Shown here in pieces: positions 8,589 through 17,904 of a stretch of DNA of 64,000 nucleotides. This DNA comes from JAJPKK01 sp963702755 (GTDB lineage: Bacteria; Pseudomonadota; Alphaproteobacteria; Rhizobiales; Xanthobacteraceae): contig CAVPDZ010000010.1 of the NCBI GenBank assembly GCA_963702755.1, forward strand, positions 310,001 through 374,000. The letters run 5' to 3'. A model generated the notes under the pieces. It saw only the letters and a list, made by a program, of their open reading frames with translations, ran no database searches and was not told the DNA's origin. Made by a program: the position numbers and the translations under genes. Numbering within the stretch: the stretch's first letter is position 1; each line of letters starts with the position of its first letter.

Positions 8589-10295
8589 TTACAGCCCGAA
8601 GACGAACAGCATCGTCTGGTTGCGCATTTCCCGGAGTTCGGGCGTGTTGACGAGGGTGGCCTTTGTCACCCGGCTGAGGCCGGACATGATCGCGATATAC
8701 TGCTTGCCGCCGGCCTCAAAAGTCATCGGCGGCGCGTTGAAGCCGACGCCGACATTGATCTCCCACAGCTTCTCGAGGCTGACGTCGTCATAGGCGGCGA
8801 ACGATCCGTCGACGAAGCCGGTAAAGATGAGGCCGCCGGCGGTCGTGAGCGCGGCGCTGTGATTTGGATACGGCTGGTGCGTCTTCTTCTTGACGTCACC
8901 GGTGAACGGATCGACGACGACGATCTCGGACTTGTTGCGCTCGGTATACTTCGGCGCGCCGCCCGTAATTGCGCCGTTGGCATTCCTGCCAACCACCGGA
9001 TCGAGCGTCGCCTCATTGCACGACGACGCCGACGGGATGTAGAGCAGCCTGGTCCTGCGGCTGTAGGATGCCGACCAGTAATTGTTGCCGCCTATCCACG
9101 ACGGACACAATTTCTTGGTGCGATCCGTCAGCGTCATATTCTGCTGGCCCGAATAGACCTGGATGTCCTTGGTGGGATCATAGTCAACGGGCAGCCCGGT
9201 CTTCTGATCGATGCCCTTGGTCCAGGTCACCGCATCGACATAAGGCTTGGCCAGCACGGTCTGGCCGTTGGCGCGCTCCAGAGCATAGAAAAATCCGTTT
9301 CGTCCCGAATGGGCGATCAGCTTGCGCGCCTGGCCCGCGACCTGACCGTCGATCAAAATATGCGTGCCGGCCTCGTCGTAGTCCCACATGTCGCCGGGCG
9401 TATATTGGAAGTACCAATTCATCTTGCCGCTATCGGGGTCCCACGAGATCAGGCTGTTGGTGTAGAGATTGTTTCCCGGCCGATAGTAGGGATTGAACAT
9501 CGGCACCGGGTTCCCGGTGCCCCAAAGCACCTGATTGGTATCCACGTCATAAGAGCCGGTGACCCACATCGCGCCGCCGCCGGTCTGCCACGCATTGTTC
9601 GTGTCCTTCCAAGTCTCCGAACCGGGCTCGCCGGGCGCCGGTATCACGTATCTGCGCCAGGCCAGTTTGCCGGTCGCAGCATCGACGGCGACGATGAAGT
9701 CGCGCACGCCACGGTCGCCGCCCGAAGCGCCAAGAATGATCTTGTCCTTGACGGCGAGCGGCGCGGCGGAAAACTGCAGGTCCGGCTGGCCGTCGGAGAG
9801 ATTGGTCTCCCACACGACCTTGCCGGTTTCCTTGTTGGTGGCGATCAGGCGTGCCGGATAGTTGGCTATGGTGATGACGAAATTTCCCCACAGCGCAGCG
9901 CCCCGATTGGTGCCAACGATTTTCTCTTGGCCCGGGTCCATGCGCCACACGATCCGGCCCGCTTTGCCGGAACGCCCGTCGATCTTGTAGAGCACGCCCC
10001 ATTGGTCGACGACATATAGGTAGCCGTCCTCGGCCAACGGTGTCGCCTCGAGGTTCTCATTCGCCCCGGTGCCGCCGATCGCAACGGCGTAGGCGAGCTT
10101 GAGGCCCTTGACGTTGACCGCGTTGATCTTGTCGAGCGGCGAGTAGCGCTGCGCATCATAGGTGCGGTGGTTCATGAGCCAGTTCTGCGGCTCGCGGTCG
10201 GCGTTGATGAGCCGCTCCGGCGTCACCTCGGCGGCAACAGCGGGTGATGCGACGGTCAAGAGCCCCAACAGCATAGTTGCGGTGTGTTGATTCAT
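8589..10295 (-). CDS. PQQ-dependent alcohol dehydrogenase-type quinoprotein
   Basis: A 568-residue secreted protein with a signal peptide (MLLGLLTVASPAVA) and the eight-bladed propeller of methanol/ethanol quinoproteins. It has blade motifs such as YVVDQWGVLYKIDGRSGK, FYALERANGQTV and IFTGFVDGSFAAYD, and DMWDYDEAG, which carries the candidate catalytic Asp. No CxxCH motif follows, so it lacks the C-terminal cytochrome domain of quinohaemoproteins and would need a separate electron acceptor. ATG 10295 follows GGGAGGAA; the frame extends to 10331 without a better site. No pqq synthesis genes are in the window. The substrate class (alcohol, aldehyde or sugar) cannot be fixed. Confidence 0.85.
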   Translation of the reverse strand: MNQHTATMLLGLLTVASPAVAAEVTPERLINADREPQNWLMNHRTYDAQRYSPLDKINAVNVKGLKLAYAVAIGGTGANENLEATPLAEDGYLYVVDQWGVLYKIDGRSGKAGRIVWRMDPGQEKIVGTNRGAALWGNFVITIANYPARLIATNKETGKVVWETNLSDGQPDLQFSAAPLAVKDKIILGASGGDRGVRDFIVAVDAATGKLAWRRYVIPAPGEPGSETWKDTNNAWQTGGGAMWVTGSYDVDTNQVLWGTGNPVPMFNPYYRPGNNLYTNSLISWDPDSGKMNWYFQYTPGDMWDYDEAGTHILIDGQVAGQARKLIAHSGRNGFFYALERANGQTVLAKPYVDAVTWTKGIDQKTGLPVDYDPTKDIQVYSGQQNMTLTDRTKKLCPSWIGGNNYWSASYSRRTRLLYIPSASSCNEATLDPVVGRNANGAITGGAPKYTERNKSEIVVVDPFTGDVKKKTHQPYPNHSAALTTAGGLIFTGFVDGSFAAYDDVSLEKLWEINVGVGFNAPPMTFEAGGKQYIAIMSGLSRVTKATLVNTPELREMRNQTMLFVFGL

Positions 10296-10451
10296 CAGTT
10301 CCTCCCTTTGCGTGGATCGCCGGATGACCACTTGCGCGGGCGGTCAAATTGACGGGAATCCACGATGTTTGTTGCCGGACTTAAGCCGGCTAGTCTTGGG
10401 TTGGCAGCGGATGCAGCCGCACGATGTGGCCGAACTCCGCTGCCGTGCCGG

Positions 10452-12115
10452 TCAAACCTTGCATTGCGCCCTTTTCAACTCGACGCGCCGGTTCTTGGCT
10501 TTGTTGTCGTCGCTGGTGTTCGGGACGAGCGGCTTGGTGTCGCCGTAGCCGTGTGCTGTTACTCGAGACGCTGCCACGCCGTGCCCGACGAGCCAAGCCT
10601 TCACCGCGGCCGCGCGCGCGTCGGAAAGCTTCAAGTTGTACGCAGCACCGCCGACGTTGTCGGTATGGCCGCCAATCTCCGCCGCATAGCGCGCGTCGGC
10701 GGTGAACAGGCCCAGCAGTTGGTTGAGCACAGGGGTCAACTCGGGACGCAGCACTGTTTTGTCGAAATCGAAATTCACGCCGTAAACTTGGAGCGTGCAG
10801 GCCTTAGGAGGCGGTCCGCCGATCTGGATCGTGGTGAGCTTGTAGCTGGGCGTCGATGTGTCGTTGCCCGAGGTGTGCTCGTAGACGTACCAGAATTCGC
10901 CGTGGTCGGTCTGCTGCTTGGCGATCACGCGCGCAAGGTCCTCCGGCGGCGTGACGATGTCCGCGTTAACCCCGCGCAGCGCACTGGCGTAATTTCTCGC
11001 GACATAGGCTTCGACCGGGTCGCGAACGTCCTCGGTCAACGCATAATCGGTCGTCAGAATGCGGCCCGCGAGGGTGCGCTCGCCGTCGGGAAGGGAGAGC
11101 GTGAGTTGATCGAAATCGTGAAAATCGCAACGGCTGATGCGAAAATACCCGAACTGTTTCACCAGCCACGGCGGATCGGCGCAGGCCCTACCCGGCTGCT
11201 GCAGGCCGTCGGTCGGCATCCCGCGTGCCTCGACCTCCTGCGGTGGCGGAGCTTCGAGGATCGTGGTGACATTATAGGAGATCGTTAAATCGTCGTTGCC
11301 GGTGCCGTGATTGACGACGTACCACACCGTCCCGGCCGGCGCGGCCTGTGTCAGCACCGCCTGGGCGCCAATTCTCTCAGGGTCGGACGCGAGCTTCGCG
11401 CCAATCGCTTTCAGCGCGTTGACATAGTTCTGGCCGACCGCGACCGCGACCGGGTCCTTGCTGTCGTCGGTCAGATCGTAAGTGACGGTCAGCCGCCGCC
11501 CTTCGAGGCTGCGAGCGCCGTCCGGCAGATCGACCTGCACGGCGTCCCAGATCTTCTTCTCGCATTGTTTGCGCTGGAAGTAGGCGAACTGGCGGCTCAG
11601 CCAGGGCGGATCCTGGCATGCAGGGTTGACGACATCGAGGCTCGTCATCGGCTTGGCCGAGACCTCCTGGACAAGCGGAGCGATCCGCAGCGTGGTCAAC
11701 GTATAGGAGCCGGTCGAGTCCTCGTTGCCCGAACCGTGCTCGTAGACGTACCAGAATTCGCCGTCCCGCGTCTTCCTGGTGAGAACGGCGCCGTAGCCGT
11801 CCGCACGCGACATCAGCGTGGCGCCTCCCTTGCGCGCCTGGTTGATGTAGTGGTCGCGCGCCACGGCGGCTTTGGCATCCTTCTTCTCGTCGGCCAATTG
11901 ATACGTGACGCTGCTGCGCTGCCCGGCCACCGCCTTTGCGCCGTCAGGCAAATCCACATTCAGGATCGCCCAGGCCTTCTCTCCGCAGGACTGATCTTGT
12001 AACCGGGTAGCGCCGTCGGGGCCCAGTTCGGGGGCACGCAGCTGGCGGCATGCGCGGGCGATGGGAGCAGGAGCAGCATGGGGCCAAGCGTACAGAGTGC
12101 GGAGCGAGAGATCAT
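10452..12115 (-). CDS. OmpA-family protein with three internal repeats (one-base frameshift near the N-terminus)
   Basis: Three copies of a domain of about 135 residues, each with PPWL-x-x-QF-x-YF, LPDG-x-x-x-L-x-GR, a YxLT segment and FWYVYEH-x-SGND, are followed by a C-terminal OmpA peptidoglycan-binding domain. That domain shows NFDFDKTVLRP, IGGHTDNVGG, LSDARAAAVKAWL and NRRVEL. The repeats resemble the DUF4892-like part of some OmpA proteins (not certain). The long frame lacks a start; a signal peptide (MLLLLPSPAHA) starts at ATG 12115 after GGGGG in another frame. The shift lies near 11998 at the end of the first YF...C element. 1664 bases is 3n+2, so one base is missing; intact about 554 aa. 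Location: outer membrane or periplasm. Confidence 0.7.
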
Positions 12116-12132
12116 CGAACCCCCTTTGTCAT

Positions 12133-12180
12133 GTGATCGCGTAGGCAGGTGATCGCGTAGGCGTGTGATCGCGCAGGCAG
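12133..12180 (+). repeat. Three 16-bp tandem repeats
   Basis: GTGATCGCGTAGGCAG, GTGATCGCGTAGGCGT and GTGATCGCGCAGGCAG follow one another without spacer, just upstream of the OmpA-like gene (start 12115). The position suits a promoter-proximal repeat; no function is evident. Confidence 0.7.
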
Positions 12181-12290
12181 GTCGCCGGATTATGCTCTAT
12201 CGATGCCGAATAGACACCTAGGCTCTAGCTTCCGTTCACAGCAACAAGACACTATGTCTTGAGTGACTGCCGTGATGCCAGCCAACGCCT

Positions 12291-13115
12291 TTAAGCCGCC
12301 GGCAACAGCTTCAGGGCCGGGGCCGCTGGCGAGCGGGTCTTCGTGGCCTCGAAATAGTCCCAGGCCTTTTCATGCGCGTAATAAACGAAGGGGCTGATGA
12401 CGACGCTGAAGGCGGTGAGGCCCGCGGCAGCCGCGAGATCGCGGACGAAGAGATAATTGACGCCGAATTCCGACACCCCGGTCACGACCTCGTAGGTGAC
12501 CGTCTTTGCCAAAGCCCGACTCATCGTGACGCCCGCGAGACGCGTCTGCCCATTTTCGTCGCCCGCTGCCGCGCCTGGTAGAGGCACGTGCACCGTGGCT
12601 TCGCGCGCATTGGGATGTCGCGCCGAGGCGGGGCCGTAATAGTGCCAAGCCACTTCATGCGCGAAATAGGCGATAGGTCCGGCGACAAGCGACAAGCTCG
12701 AAAGCCCCGCCGAAGTCGCGAGTTCGCCGATCACGAAATAATTCGCGCCGAAGTCGACGGTCGTGACGATCACGCGATAGGTGAGCGTCTTGACGACCGC
12801 ACGCCACGTGTCGAAGCCCGCAGCCTCGCCGGAAGTCACCGCCTGCGCGGAATGCGCGGTTGGCGCGGAAGGCATCGGCGCGGGGGACGGCGCGCTCCGT
12901 CGTCGTCTATTCCCCAAGCCGCTTAGCAGATCGCGGGGAAGCAGGCGCGGCGCCAACAGCGCGGCCCCGCCAATCAATAGTCCGGGAATGAGCGCCGCCT
13001 CGACGATCGCCGCGCCAGCCACGACGGCCCCAAGCGTCGCGACCTTTCCGACGACGCTCGGCCCAAGAACCGAGCTTGGAAGCCAACCTCTGGCGTTCAT
13101 AGAAAACGTCGTCAA
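12291..13115 (-). CDS. Membrane protein with two DUF2061 domains
   Basis: The 274-residue protein has an N-terminal hydrophobic region (VATLGAVVAGAAIVEAALIPG). After a Pro/Ala/Ser linker come two copies of DUF2061, each about 55 residues. The signatures are KTLTYRVIVTTVDFGANY...AYFAHEVAWHYY about residue 105 and KTVTYEVVTGVSEFGVNY...VYYAHEKAWDYF about residue 190. DUF2061 proteins are small predicted membrane proteins of unknown role with two helices. A TTG at 13115 has GGAG 8 bases upstream, while the ATG at 13100 is 23 bases away from it, so the TTG start is preferred. Duplication of the domain in one chain is notable. Confidence 0.7.
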   Translation of the reverse strand: MTTFSMNARGWLPSSVLGPSVVGKVATLGAVVAGAAIVEAALIPGLLIGGAALLAPRLLPRDLLSGLGNRRRRSAPSPAPMPSAPTAHSAQAVTSGEAAGFDTWRAVVKTLTYRVIVTTVDFGANYFVIGELATSAGLSSLSLVAGPIAYFAHEVAWHYYGPASARHPNAREATVHVPLPGAAAGDENGQTRLAGVTMSRALAKTVTYEVVTGVSEFGVNYLFVRDLAAAAGLTAFSVVISPFVYYAHEKAWDYFEATKTRSPAAPALKLLPAA

Positions 13116-13547
13116 AGAGATTTCTCCGTCATCGGGCCGCCGTCGTGCGATAGAAGCGGCGCGAGAGTGCCGCCGTCAAGTGACGGCGGAATGACCACTT
13201 TGGGCCTGCTGAGTCGCGCAGACTTCACCGAAGCGCCTGTCGAACCGGCCCGTAAGTTCGGCCATCTATTGCGCGAAATCGCAGTCGGGTCGATCGAGAT
13301 TGCTTAGGCGCCTGGGTTCGGCGGGGCGCGATGGCGATCGTAATATAGACTCCGGCTGTGGTCCGCCGCTGCGCAGTACACGATATCACACCGGACTTGC
13401 GGAGAAGCAGCCGTGCCGTCGCAGCGTTATTTGCGGCGCTTTTGACCCGTTGAAAAGTCAGGCCGTGTGTGTGTGTTTTTCGCGGGATTGGCTTTCGGCT
13501 ATACGGCCGCCAGGATAACCTGCAGGGAGCGGAAGTTTGCCGGGTTA
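13116..13547. other. Intergenic stretch with a diverged repeat copy
   Basis: No supported gene. It contains a hairpin (CCGCCGTC / GACGGCGG around AAGT, 13171-13190) and the first copy of a roughly 110-bp diverged repeat (13177-13290). The rest is unremarkable. Confidence 0.5.
13177..13290 (+). repeat. Diverged intergenic repeat, copy 1
   Basis: Shares CAAGTGACGGCGGAATGACC exactly with 15055-15074, then alternating matches (TTGAACCGGCCCG/TCGAACCGGCCCG, GAAATCGCAGTCGG/GAAATCACAATCGG). Same orientation, about 1.9 kb apart. Not coding in a consistent frame. Confidence 0.55.
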
Positions 13548-14282
13548 CTACTGCGCCGCCACCAGGTCAGCGGATGTCCAGTTTGAAAATCGAAAGCTCT
13601 TAAGCGTCGGATCGTCTGGAAGTGCAAGCAGACGCCGTGCGGTCATCATTGCACGCTTCGAGCCATGCAGCGAGATTTGCCCTTTTTCGATCGCGTCGAT
13701 CAGCCCCCAATAACCAAGCCACACCTTTGTGAAGCCGCCAAGATCAGCGCTGATGACGAGATCGACCTCTCGGTCGGCAGGAGCCTTGAGGCACACCTCA
13801 ATATCGTCGGTGCGCATAACCAACCACCAGTAGCGTGGGCTGCGATTGGATTTCGGGATTCCGCGGAAATCGAAACGGATGACGAAGCCTTGCACGGGGA
13901 TCTCAGCTGGACAGATTTGCCGTCGCATTCCCCAGAGCAGCATTTTCGGATCGAGGTCGTCGGGGCCGATCAGGCCTTGTGCCCAGCGCTGGCCCCACAC
14001 GCTCATCAACTCAACAATCGGCCGGAACTCCTCTCCGGCCTGGGTCAATCGATAAAGATGACCTTTGCCTTTGGGCTTCGCTTCGATGTACACGACGCCG
14101 TCCTGCTCGAGTTGCTTGAGGCGCTGCGCCAAGACGGTCCGTGATATGAGCGGCGCGGCCGCGAGAAGCTCGCCGAACGACCTGGTCCCGAAGCACAGCT
14201 CCCGAACAATGATCGGGATCCAGCGGTCGCCGAACACTTCGGCCGCTTTGGCCACAGGACAAAACTGGAAGTAGCCAATCAT
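13548..14282 (-). CDS. HxlR-family transcriptional regulator with C-terminal SCP2-like domain
   Basis: Residues 1-100 form the HxlR winged helix: CPVAKAAEVFGDRWIPIIVRELCFGTRSFGEL, then the recognition region SRTVLAQRLKQLEQDGVV and the wing KGHLYRLTQAGEEF. The remaining 140 residues look like a sterol-carrier/ligand-binding extension found in longer HxlR proteins. A Cys near the N-terminus is at the position used by redox-sensing members, but this is only positional. It diverges from the secreted SnoaL gene at 14389 over 106 bases holding a perfect palindrome, so it probably controls itself and that gene. Confidence 0.85.
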   Translation of the reverse strand: MIGYFQFCPVAKAAEVFGDRWIPIIVRELCFGTRSFGELLAAAPLISRTVLAQRLKQLEQDGVVYIEAKPKGKGHLYRLTQAGEEFRPIVELMSVWGQRWAQGLIGPDDLDPKMLLWGMRRQICPAEIPVQGFVIRFDFRGIPKSNRSPRYWWLVMRTDDIEVCLKAPADREVDLVISADLGGFTKVWLGYWGLIDAIEKGQISLHGSKRAMMTARRLLALPDDPTLKSFRFSNWTSADLVAAQ

Positions 14283-14315
14283 GCCGCCATGATCCTCTCG
14301 TCCCAGCCGTGAGAC

Positions 14316-14334
14316 AAGTACGTTTTACGTACTT
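14316..14334. promoter_or_regulatory. Candidate HxlR operator (19-bp palindrome)
   Basis: AAGTACGT-TTT-ACGTACTT is a perfect inverted repeat, 8-bp arms and a 3-base centre. It lies midway between the divergent hxlR-type gene (start 14282) and the SnoaL-like gene (start 14389). HxlR regulators bind GTAC-type dyads, so this is the most likely operator for both genes. Confidence 0.6.
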
Positions 14335-14388
14335 GAAATCGGCCATGCGCTCGTCAGGATTTGAACGCCAATTCGCAAGGAGGATGTC

Positions 14389-14859
14389 ATGAGAATTTCT
14401 TTCAAGGTTGTCAGCGCCGTACTCGCGCTGAGCGTCGCCTTGTTATCGTTTGCCGCCAGCGCATTAGTGAGCCCGAAGGAGGAGATAGCCGAGGCGACGT
14501 TGGCGTGGGGACAGGGTCTTGGCCAAGACGATCCCGAGAAGGTGTTACCTTTCTATGCGGATGATGCCGTGCTTTGGGGGACCCTGTCGCCGACCGTACG
14601 CGCGGATAGGTCTGCGCTGAGAGAGTATTTCGTGAACGCGTTCAAGGTTTTGCCTGGCCTTAAAGTCACATTCGGTGATCAGTTGATCCGAGTGTACGGT
14701 AATACCGCGGTTAATACCGGCTATTACACGTTCTCTTATATTAAGGACGGCGGGATCACGAGCTTGCCGGCGCGTTACAGCTTTACGTACGTCAAGAACG
14801 GCGAGCGCTGGCTGATCGTCGACCACCACTCCTCGGCCATGCCATCGACCCCGAGATAG
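14389..14859 (+). CDS. Secreted SnoaL/NTF2-fold protein
   Basis: A 156-residue protein with a signal peptide (VLALSVALLSFAASA) and an NTF2-like domain of the SgcJ/EcaC-DUF4440 type. It begins KEEIAEATLAWGQGLGQDDPEKVLPFYADDAVLWG and ends RYSFTYVKNGERWLIVDHHSS, the usual conserved ending. AAGGAGG stands 6 bases before ATG 14389. Role: probable binding or turnover of a small molecule in the periplasm. Control by the adjacent HxlR regulator is inferred from the shared palindromic promoter. Confidence 0.8.
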   Translation: MRISFKVVSAVLALSVALLSFAASALVSPKEEIAEATLAWGQGLGQDDPEKVLPFYADDAVLWGTLSPTVRADRSALREYFVNAFKVLPGLKVTFGDQLIRVYGNTAVNTGYYTFSYIKDGGITSLPARYSFTYVKNGERWLIVDHHSSAMPSTPR

Positions 14860-15247
14860 CTTTTCTAGATCGACACACGGTGCTCACGCGGGCTCAACTG
14901 CGGCCCGGTTCGACCGAGCTGATCAGCCTCGACTAGGTCCGGTCTTTGTGGCCAAGCGGTGCTTACGATGCAAACCAAGAGCCTCCGCCTGTCCTCGCTG
15001 AACTAATGAGACCCCTTTCCGAGACGGCCAAAATGAGGCCCCCGTGCATCACGCCAAGTGACGGCGGAATGACCGCGCAGGTCTATAGTGCCGCGCAAAC
15101 TCGCCGAAGGGCTGTTGAACCGGCCCGCACGTTCGATCAATGATCGTACGAAATCACAATCGGACCTCTACCATCCTAAAGAAGTCGATTTCCCAGCCGG
15201 GATAGCCGCTCGTATTTGCTTTGGCAATTGGATCCGGAGGTTGGCCC
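14860..15247. other. Intergenic stretch with repeat copy 2
   Basis: No supported gene. It holds the second copy of the diverged repeat (15055-15165) and the GGAGG ribosome-binding site of the next gene at its right end. Confidence 0.5.
15055..15165 (+). repeat. Diverged intergenic repeat, copy 2
   Basis: Partner of 13177-13290 in the same orientation; the first 20 bases are identical and the rest is clearly related but substituted. It lies upstream of a SnoaL-like gene, whereas copy 1 lies between a DUF2061 gene and an HxlR gene. Confidence 0.55.
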
Positions 15248-15681
15248 GTGCATGAACCCGCGATGACGTTCGAAGGCGTTGCTCTGTCACCTCAGAAAGA
15301 AGTCGCCGCATTTTCTTCAAGGAAATGTGGGACAAGGCCGACAAGAGCCTCATACCGAAGCTGTTTCATTCCGATTTTGCGTTCCGAGGCTCTCTCGGAC
15401 CTGTCCTCAAAGGGCACGAACAGTTTGCGGGTTATGTCGACATGGTGACTGGTGCCCTCGGCAACTACACCTCCGATATCCTCGACATGGTCGAAGAACG
15501 AAACAAGGTCTACGCGAAGCTCCGCTACCATGGATATCACCGGGGCGAACTCCTCGGTTATCCTCCGACGGGCCGCCACGTATGGTGGTACGGCGCCCCC
15601 CTTTTTTCGTTCGAAGGGGACAAGGTTCGCGACTTGTGGGTGCTTGGTGACGTGTACGGCCTCATCGAAAGGTTGAAATAG
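15248..15681 (+). CDS. SnoaL-like nuclear transport factor 2 family protein (one-base frameshift near start)
   Basis: The main frame gives a cytoplasmic NTF2-fold protein (IPKLFHSDFAFRGSLGPVLKGHEQFAGYVDMV, then YHGYHRGELLGYPPTGR and LWVLGDVYGLIERL), typical of ester-cyclase/polyketide-cyclase SnoaL proteins. The family's N-terminal helix is split over two frames. GTG 15248 after GGAGG begins HEPAMTFEGVALSPQKEV; the other frame continues RIFFKEMWDKADKS. The gap is at about 15305, and 434 bases is 3n+2, so one base is missing. Intact product about 144 residues. An ATG at 15325 would yield a shorter 118-residue protein lacking part of helix 1. No signal peptide, unlike the two secreted paralogues. 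Confidence 0.65.
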
Positions 15682-15730
15682 CGTCACGCCGCGGGCGCCG
15701 CTTCGGACCCGACGTCGGCGAGGCCTGCAC

Positions 15731-16864
15731 TCAATCCGGGCTGCCGGATTTCGATCCGATCAATCCTTGGTGCCGCCATAAGAGGGAACCCTGTTCGAAG
15801 CCGTCGGCTATCAGCCGCGTTTCGTGCCAGTCGAGGTCCTGCTGGCGGACGAGCGCGCGGTACTCCCGCGGCGGCACGCCGAAGCGCGCGCGGAATGCCC
15901 GGGTGAACTGGCTCGTGCCGCCAAAGCCGCAGTGTTTGACGATCTCCTTCAGCGAGCGATCGCCGTTGTTGTCTTCGAGCATGAGCCGCAGGGCCTGGTC
16001 GAGCCGCCGCTTCAGCAACACCGCGCGAATGCCGCCTTCCGCCGCCAACAGCCGGTAGAGTGACGCGCGCGACAGGTTGGCCGCGTCCGCGATCTCGTCG
16101 GGCCCGAGCTGCGCGTTCCCAAGATGCGCATCGATGTAATCGAGCGCAGCCCGTCTCCTCGACTTCAGGTGATCCAATTCATCGCCCGCCAGCCGTGCGC
16201 GCGCGCAGGCAGTCGTCAGCGCCACGATGCCCTCGATCGCCGCCTCGGCTTCGCTCACCGTCAGGTCGTCGGCCTGCGCATAAAACTCTTGCAGCGCTGC
16301 GCCGATCAGCCGCGCCGCACCGCTCTCGCGCGGAAACACAAGGCCGTGCGGCTCGAGCGCCAGCAGCGCCGCCGGCACGCTTTCGCGCGCGAGTACGATC
16401 ATCAGATTTGCATAATCGGTCGCCACACTGTGGGCCGGCCGCGCATAATCGGTGATCTGGACATCGCCCGGCTCAATGCGCATGCGCCGTCCGGCGCGTT
16501 CGGTGTCCACTGAGCCTTCGATCTGAAGAACGATGAGCAGTTGGTCGGCGCCGCGCGCGACCAGGGCTGGCCCCCGCGTCATGGTGAAGGCCGTGCCCTG
16601 GCAGCGCATCAGCATCCCTTGGGGCGTCGCATAGAGGCGGGTCGTGAGGGTGAAGCGCGCTTCCTCCGCCGGGTCCGGCAGAGACACCGCGTGCAGGTGC
16701 TCGACGGTGTCGCGAAACGTTCGCCAGATCAGCGGGCCGCAATCGCCACGGGGATTGGTATCCAACCCTCGCAGCTTGGGCGAGGAGGCCTTAACGCTTC
16801 TGTCGGTCCCGGTCAGCTCTGCGGAGATTTCCGTTTGCGAAACGTCAGCACTGCTCTTGGTCAT
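15731..16864 (-). CDS. AraC-family transcriptional regulator
   Basis: A 377-residue protein. The N-terminal half matches the AraC-binding-like domain of FeaR/NahR-type activators (LLIVLQIEGSVDTERAGRRMRIEPGDVQITDYARPAH). The C-terminal 100 residues are two helix-turn-helix motifs, LGPDEIADAANLSRASLYRLLAAEGG and SLKEIVKHCGFGGTSQFTRAFRARFGVPPREYR. Such proteins usually activate aromatic or amine catabolism; no catabolic target is adjacent. It converges on the SnoaL-like gene. Confidence 0.85.
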   Translation of the reverse strand: MTKSSADVSQTEISAELTGTDRSVKASSPKLRGLDTNPRGDCGPLIWRTFRDTVEHLHAVSLPDPAEEARFTLTTRLYATPQGMLMRCQGTAFTMTRGPALVARGADQLLIVLQIEGSVDTERAGRRMRIEPGDVQITDYARPAHSVATDYANLMIVLARESVPAALLALEPHGLVFPRESGAARLIGAALQEFYAQADDLTVSEAEAAIEGIVALTTACARARLAGDELDHLKSRRRAALDYIDAHLGNAQLGPDEIADAANLSRASLYRLLAAEGGIRAVLLKRRLDQALRLMLEDNNGDRSLKEIVKHCGFGGTSQFTRAFRARFGVPPREYRALVRQQDLDWHETRLIADGFEQGSLLWRHQGLIGSKSGSPD

Positions 16865-17796
16865 CCGAAGCGCTGCTCCCGGCCCCGAAACGACTTTAGC
16901 ACGGCCACGCAGCGCAATAGAAGGCGCGTGGCCTGGATCGGCGCGATCGCATTTGCGGGTCGCATCCGGCGCAGCGGCCGTCTGAGAACGTGACCGGGGA
17001 GTACAGGCCTGTTCGGCTCGCAGCGATGGGAGGCTCCGCGCGCATGCTCAAGTCATGCCACGGAAAAGCGTGCTCGTTCTCGGACGCAAGGGCTCGCGCC
17101 CCGGTCGCATGCAGCTGCTCGTATTCGGGCCAGCGCCCATCCTCAGAATGCGGGCGCGTGCTCGACAAATGGCAGAGCCACATGCGCTCCAAAGGCTGGG
17201 ACCCCAGCTTGCGGACAATGAAATTGACAGTGGAGATCAATTCATTGACGCGGCGTCTCAACTCGCGGCGCAACGGCAATTTGCGCTTGAACCCAACTAA
17301 ATTGTTGCCTTTACATTTGCCTGCGGGCGAAGCTCGAAGTCGGCGCATAGAAGCGGCGTCTCCGCTGAGAACTATGGCGACCGCTTCTGTTCCGAATTCA
17401 GCGGGAAGGAGCTTCCTGCTGTTGCGTCAACTTGGTTGAGGATCATCGAAGATCGACAAAGACTGGACTTCCGAATCACAGCAGCCTGCTCCTCCGTAAA
17501 TCGCACTTCGAGATTGATATGACGGAGCTGATTTTGTCGGGCAGCATATCTTCGGCTTCTGTATTATGCAGAGCCTTTGGACGCTTTCTATTTATAACTG
17601 GGCCTAGCTTATTTCAAAATACTGAACAATACTCAGCGGACCGGGGCAAGACGATATAAATACTGAATTGAGTAATACCCGCTTCAATAGCCGAACGTAA
17701 CTATCGTCCGGAGCTCGAATATGCCAATAACGTTCGACACCTCATTCGACGCGTCGTTCGGATGCTGACGATACGCCGGCGCCGGCCGTAATCTGC
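16865..17796. other. Poorly coding stretch, AT-richer to the right
   Basis: Open frames of up to 150 codons exist on both strands (for example 16896-17348 minus, 16990-17439 plus). None has domain features, consistent codon bias or a good start, and they overlap each other. From about 17300 to 17720 the base composition falls clearly below the neighbours. I see no gene that can be supported. Confidence 0.4.
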
Positions 17797-17904
17797 ATGC
17801 TTGCGGCTGCTGTCGTTTTCTCGGTGATATGGGGGCTGTCGAGTGCGGACTCCGCGCAGGGCCCGTTGTTGACCTCAGATATTGGGATCGCTGTCCCGCC
17901 CTAA
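17797..17904 (+). CDS. Possible small secreted peptide (35 aa)
   Basis: ATG 17797 opens a 35-codon frame beginning with a signal-peptide-like stretch, LAAAVVFSVIWGLSSADSA, ending TAA. There is no clear ribosome-binding site. Weak candidate; it could be chance. Confidence 0.2.
   Translation: MLAAAVVFSVIWGLSSADSAQGPLLTSDIGIAVPP

Noticed and set aside
16896..17439. Two overlapping open frames of about 150 codons on opposite strands
   Set aside because: Neither has a recognisable fold, good start or codon pattern, and they exclude each other.
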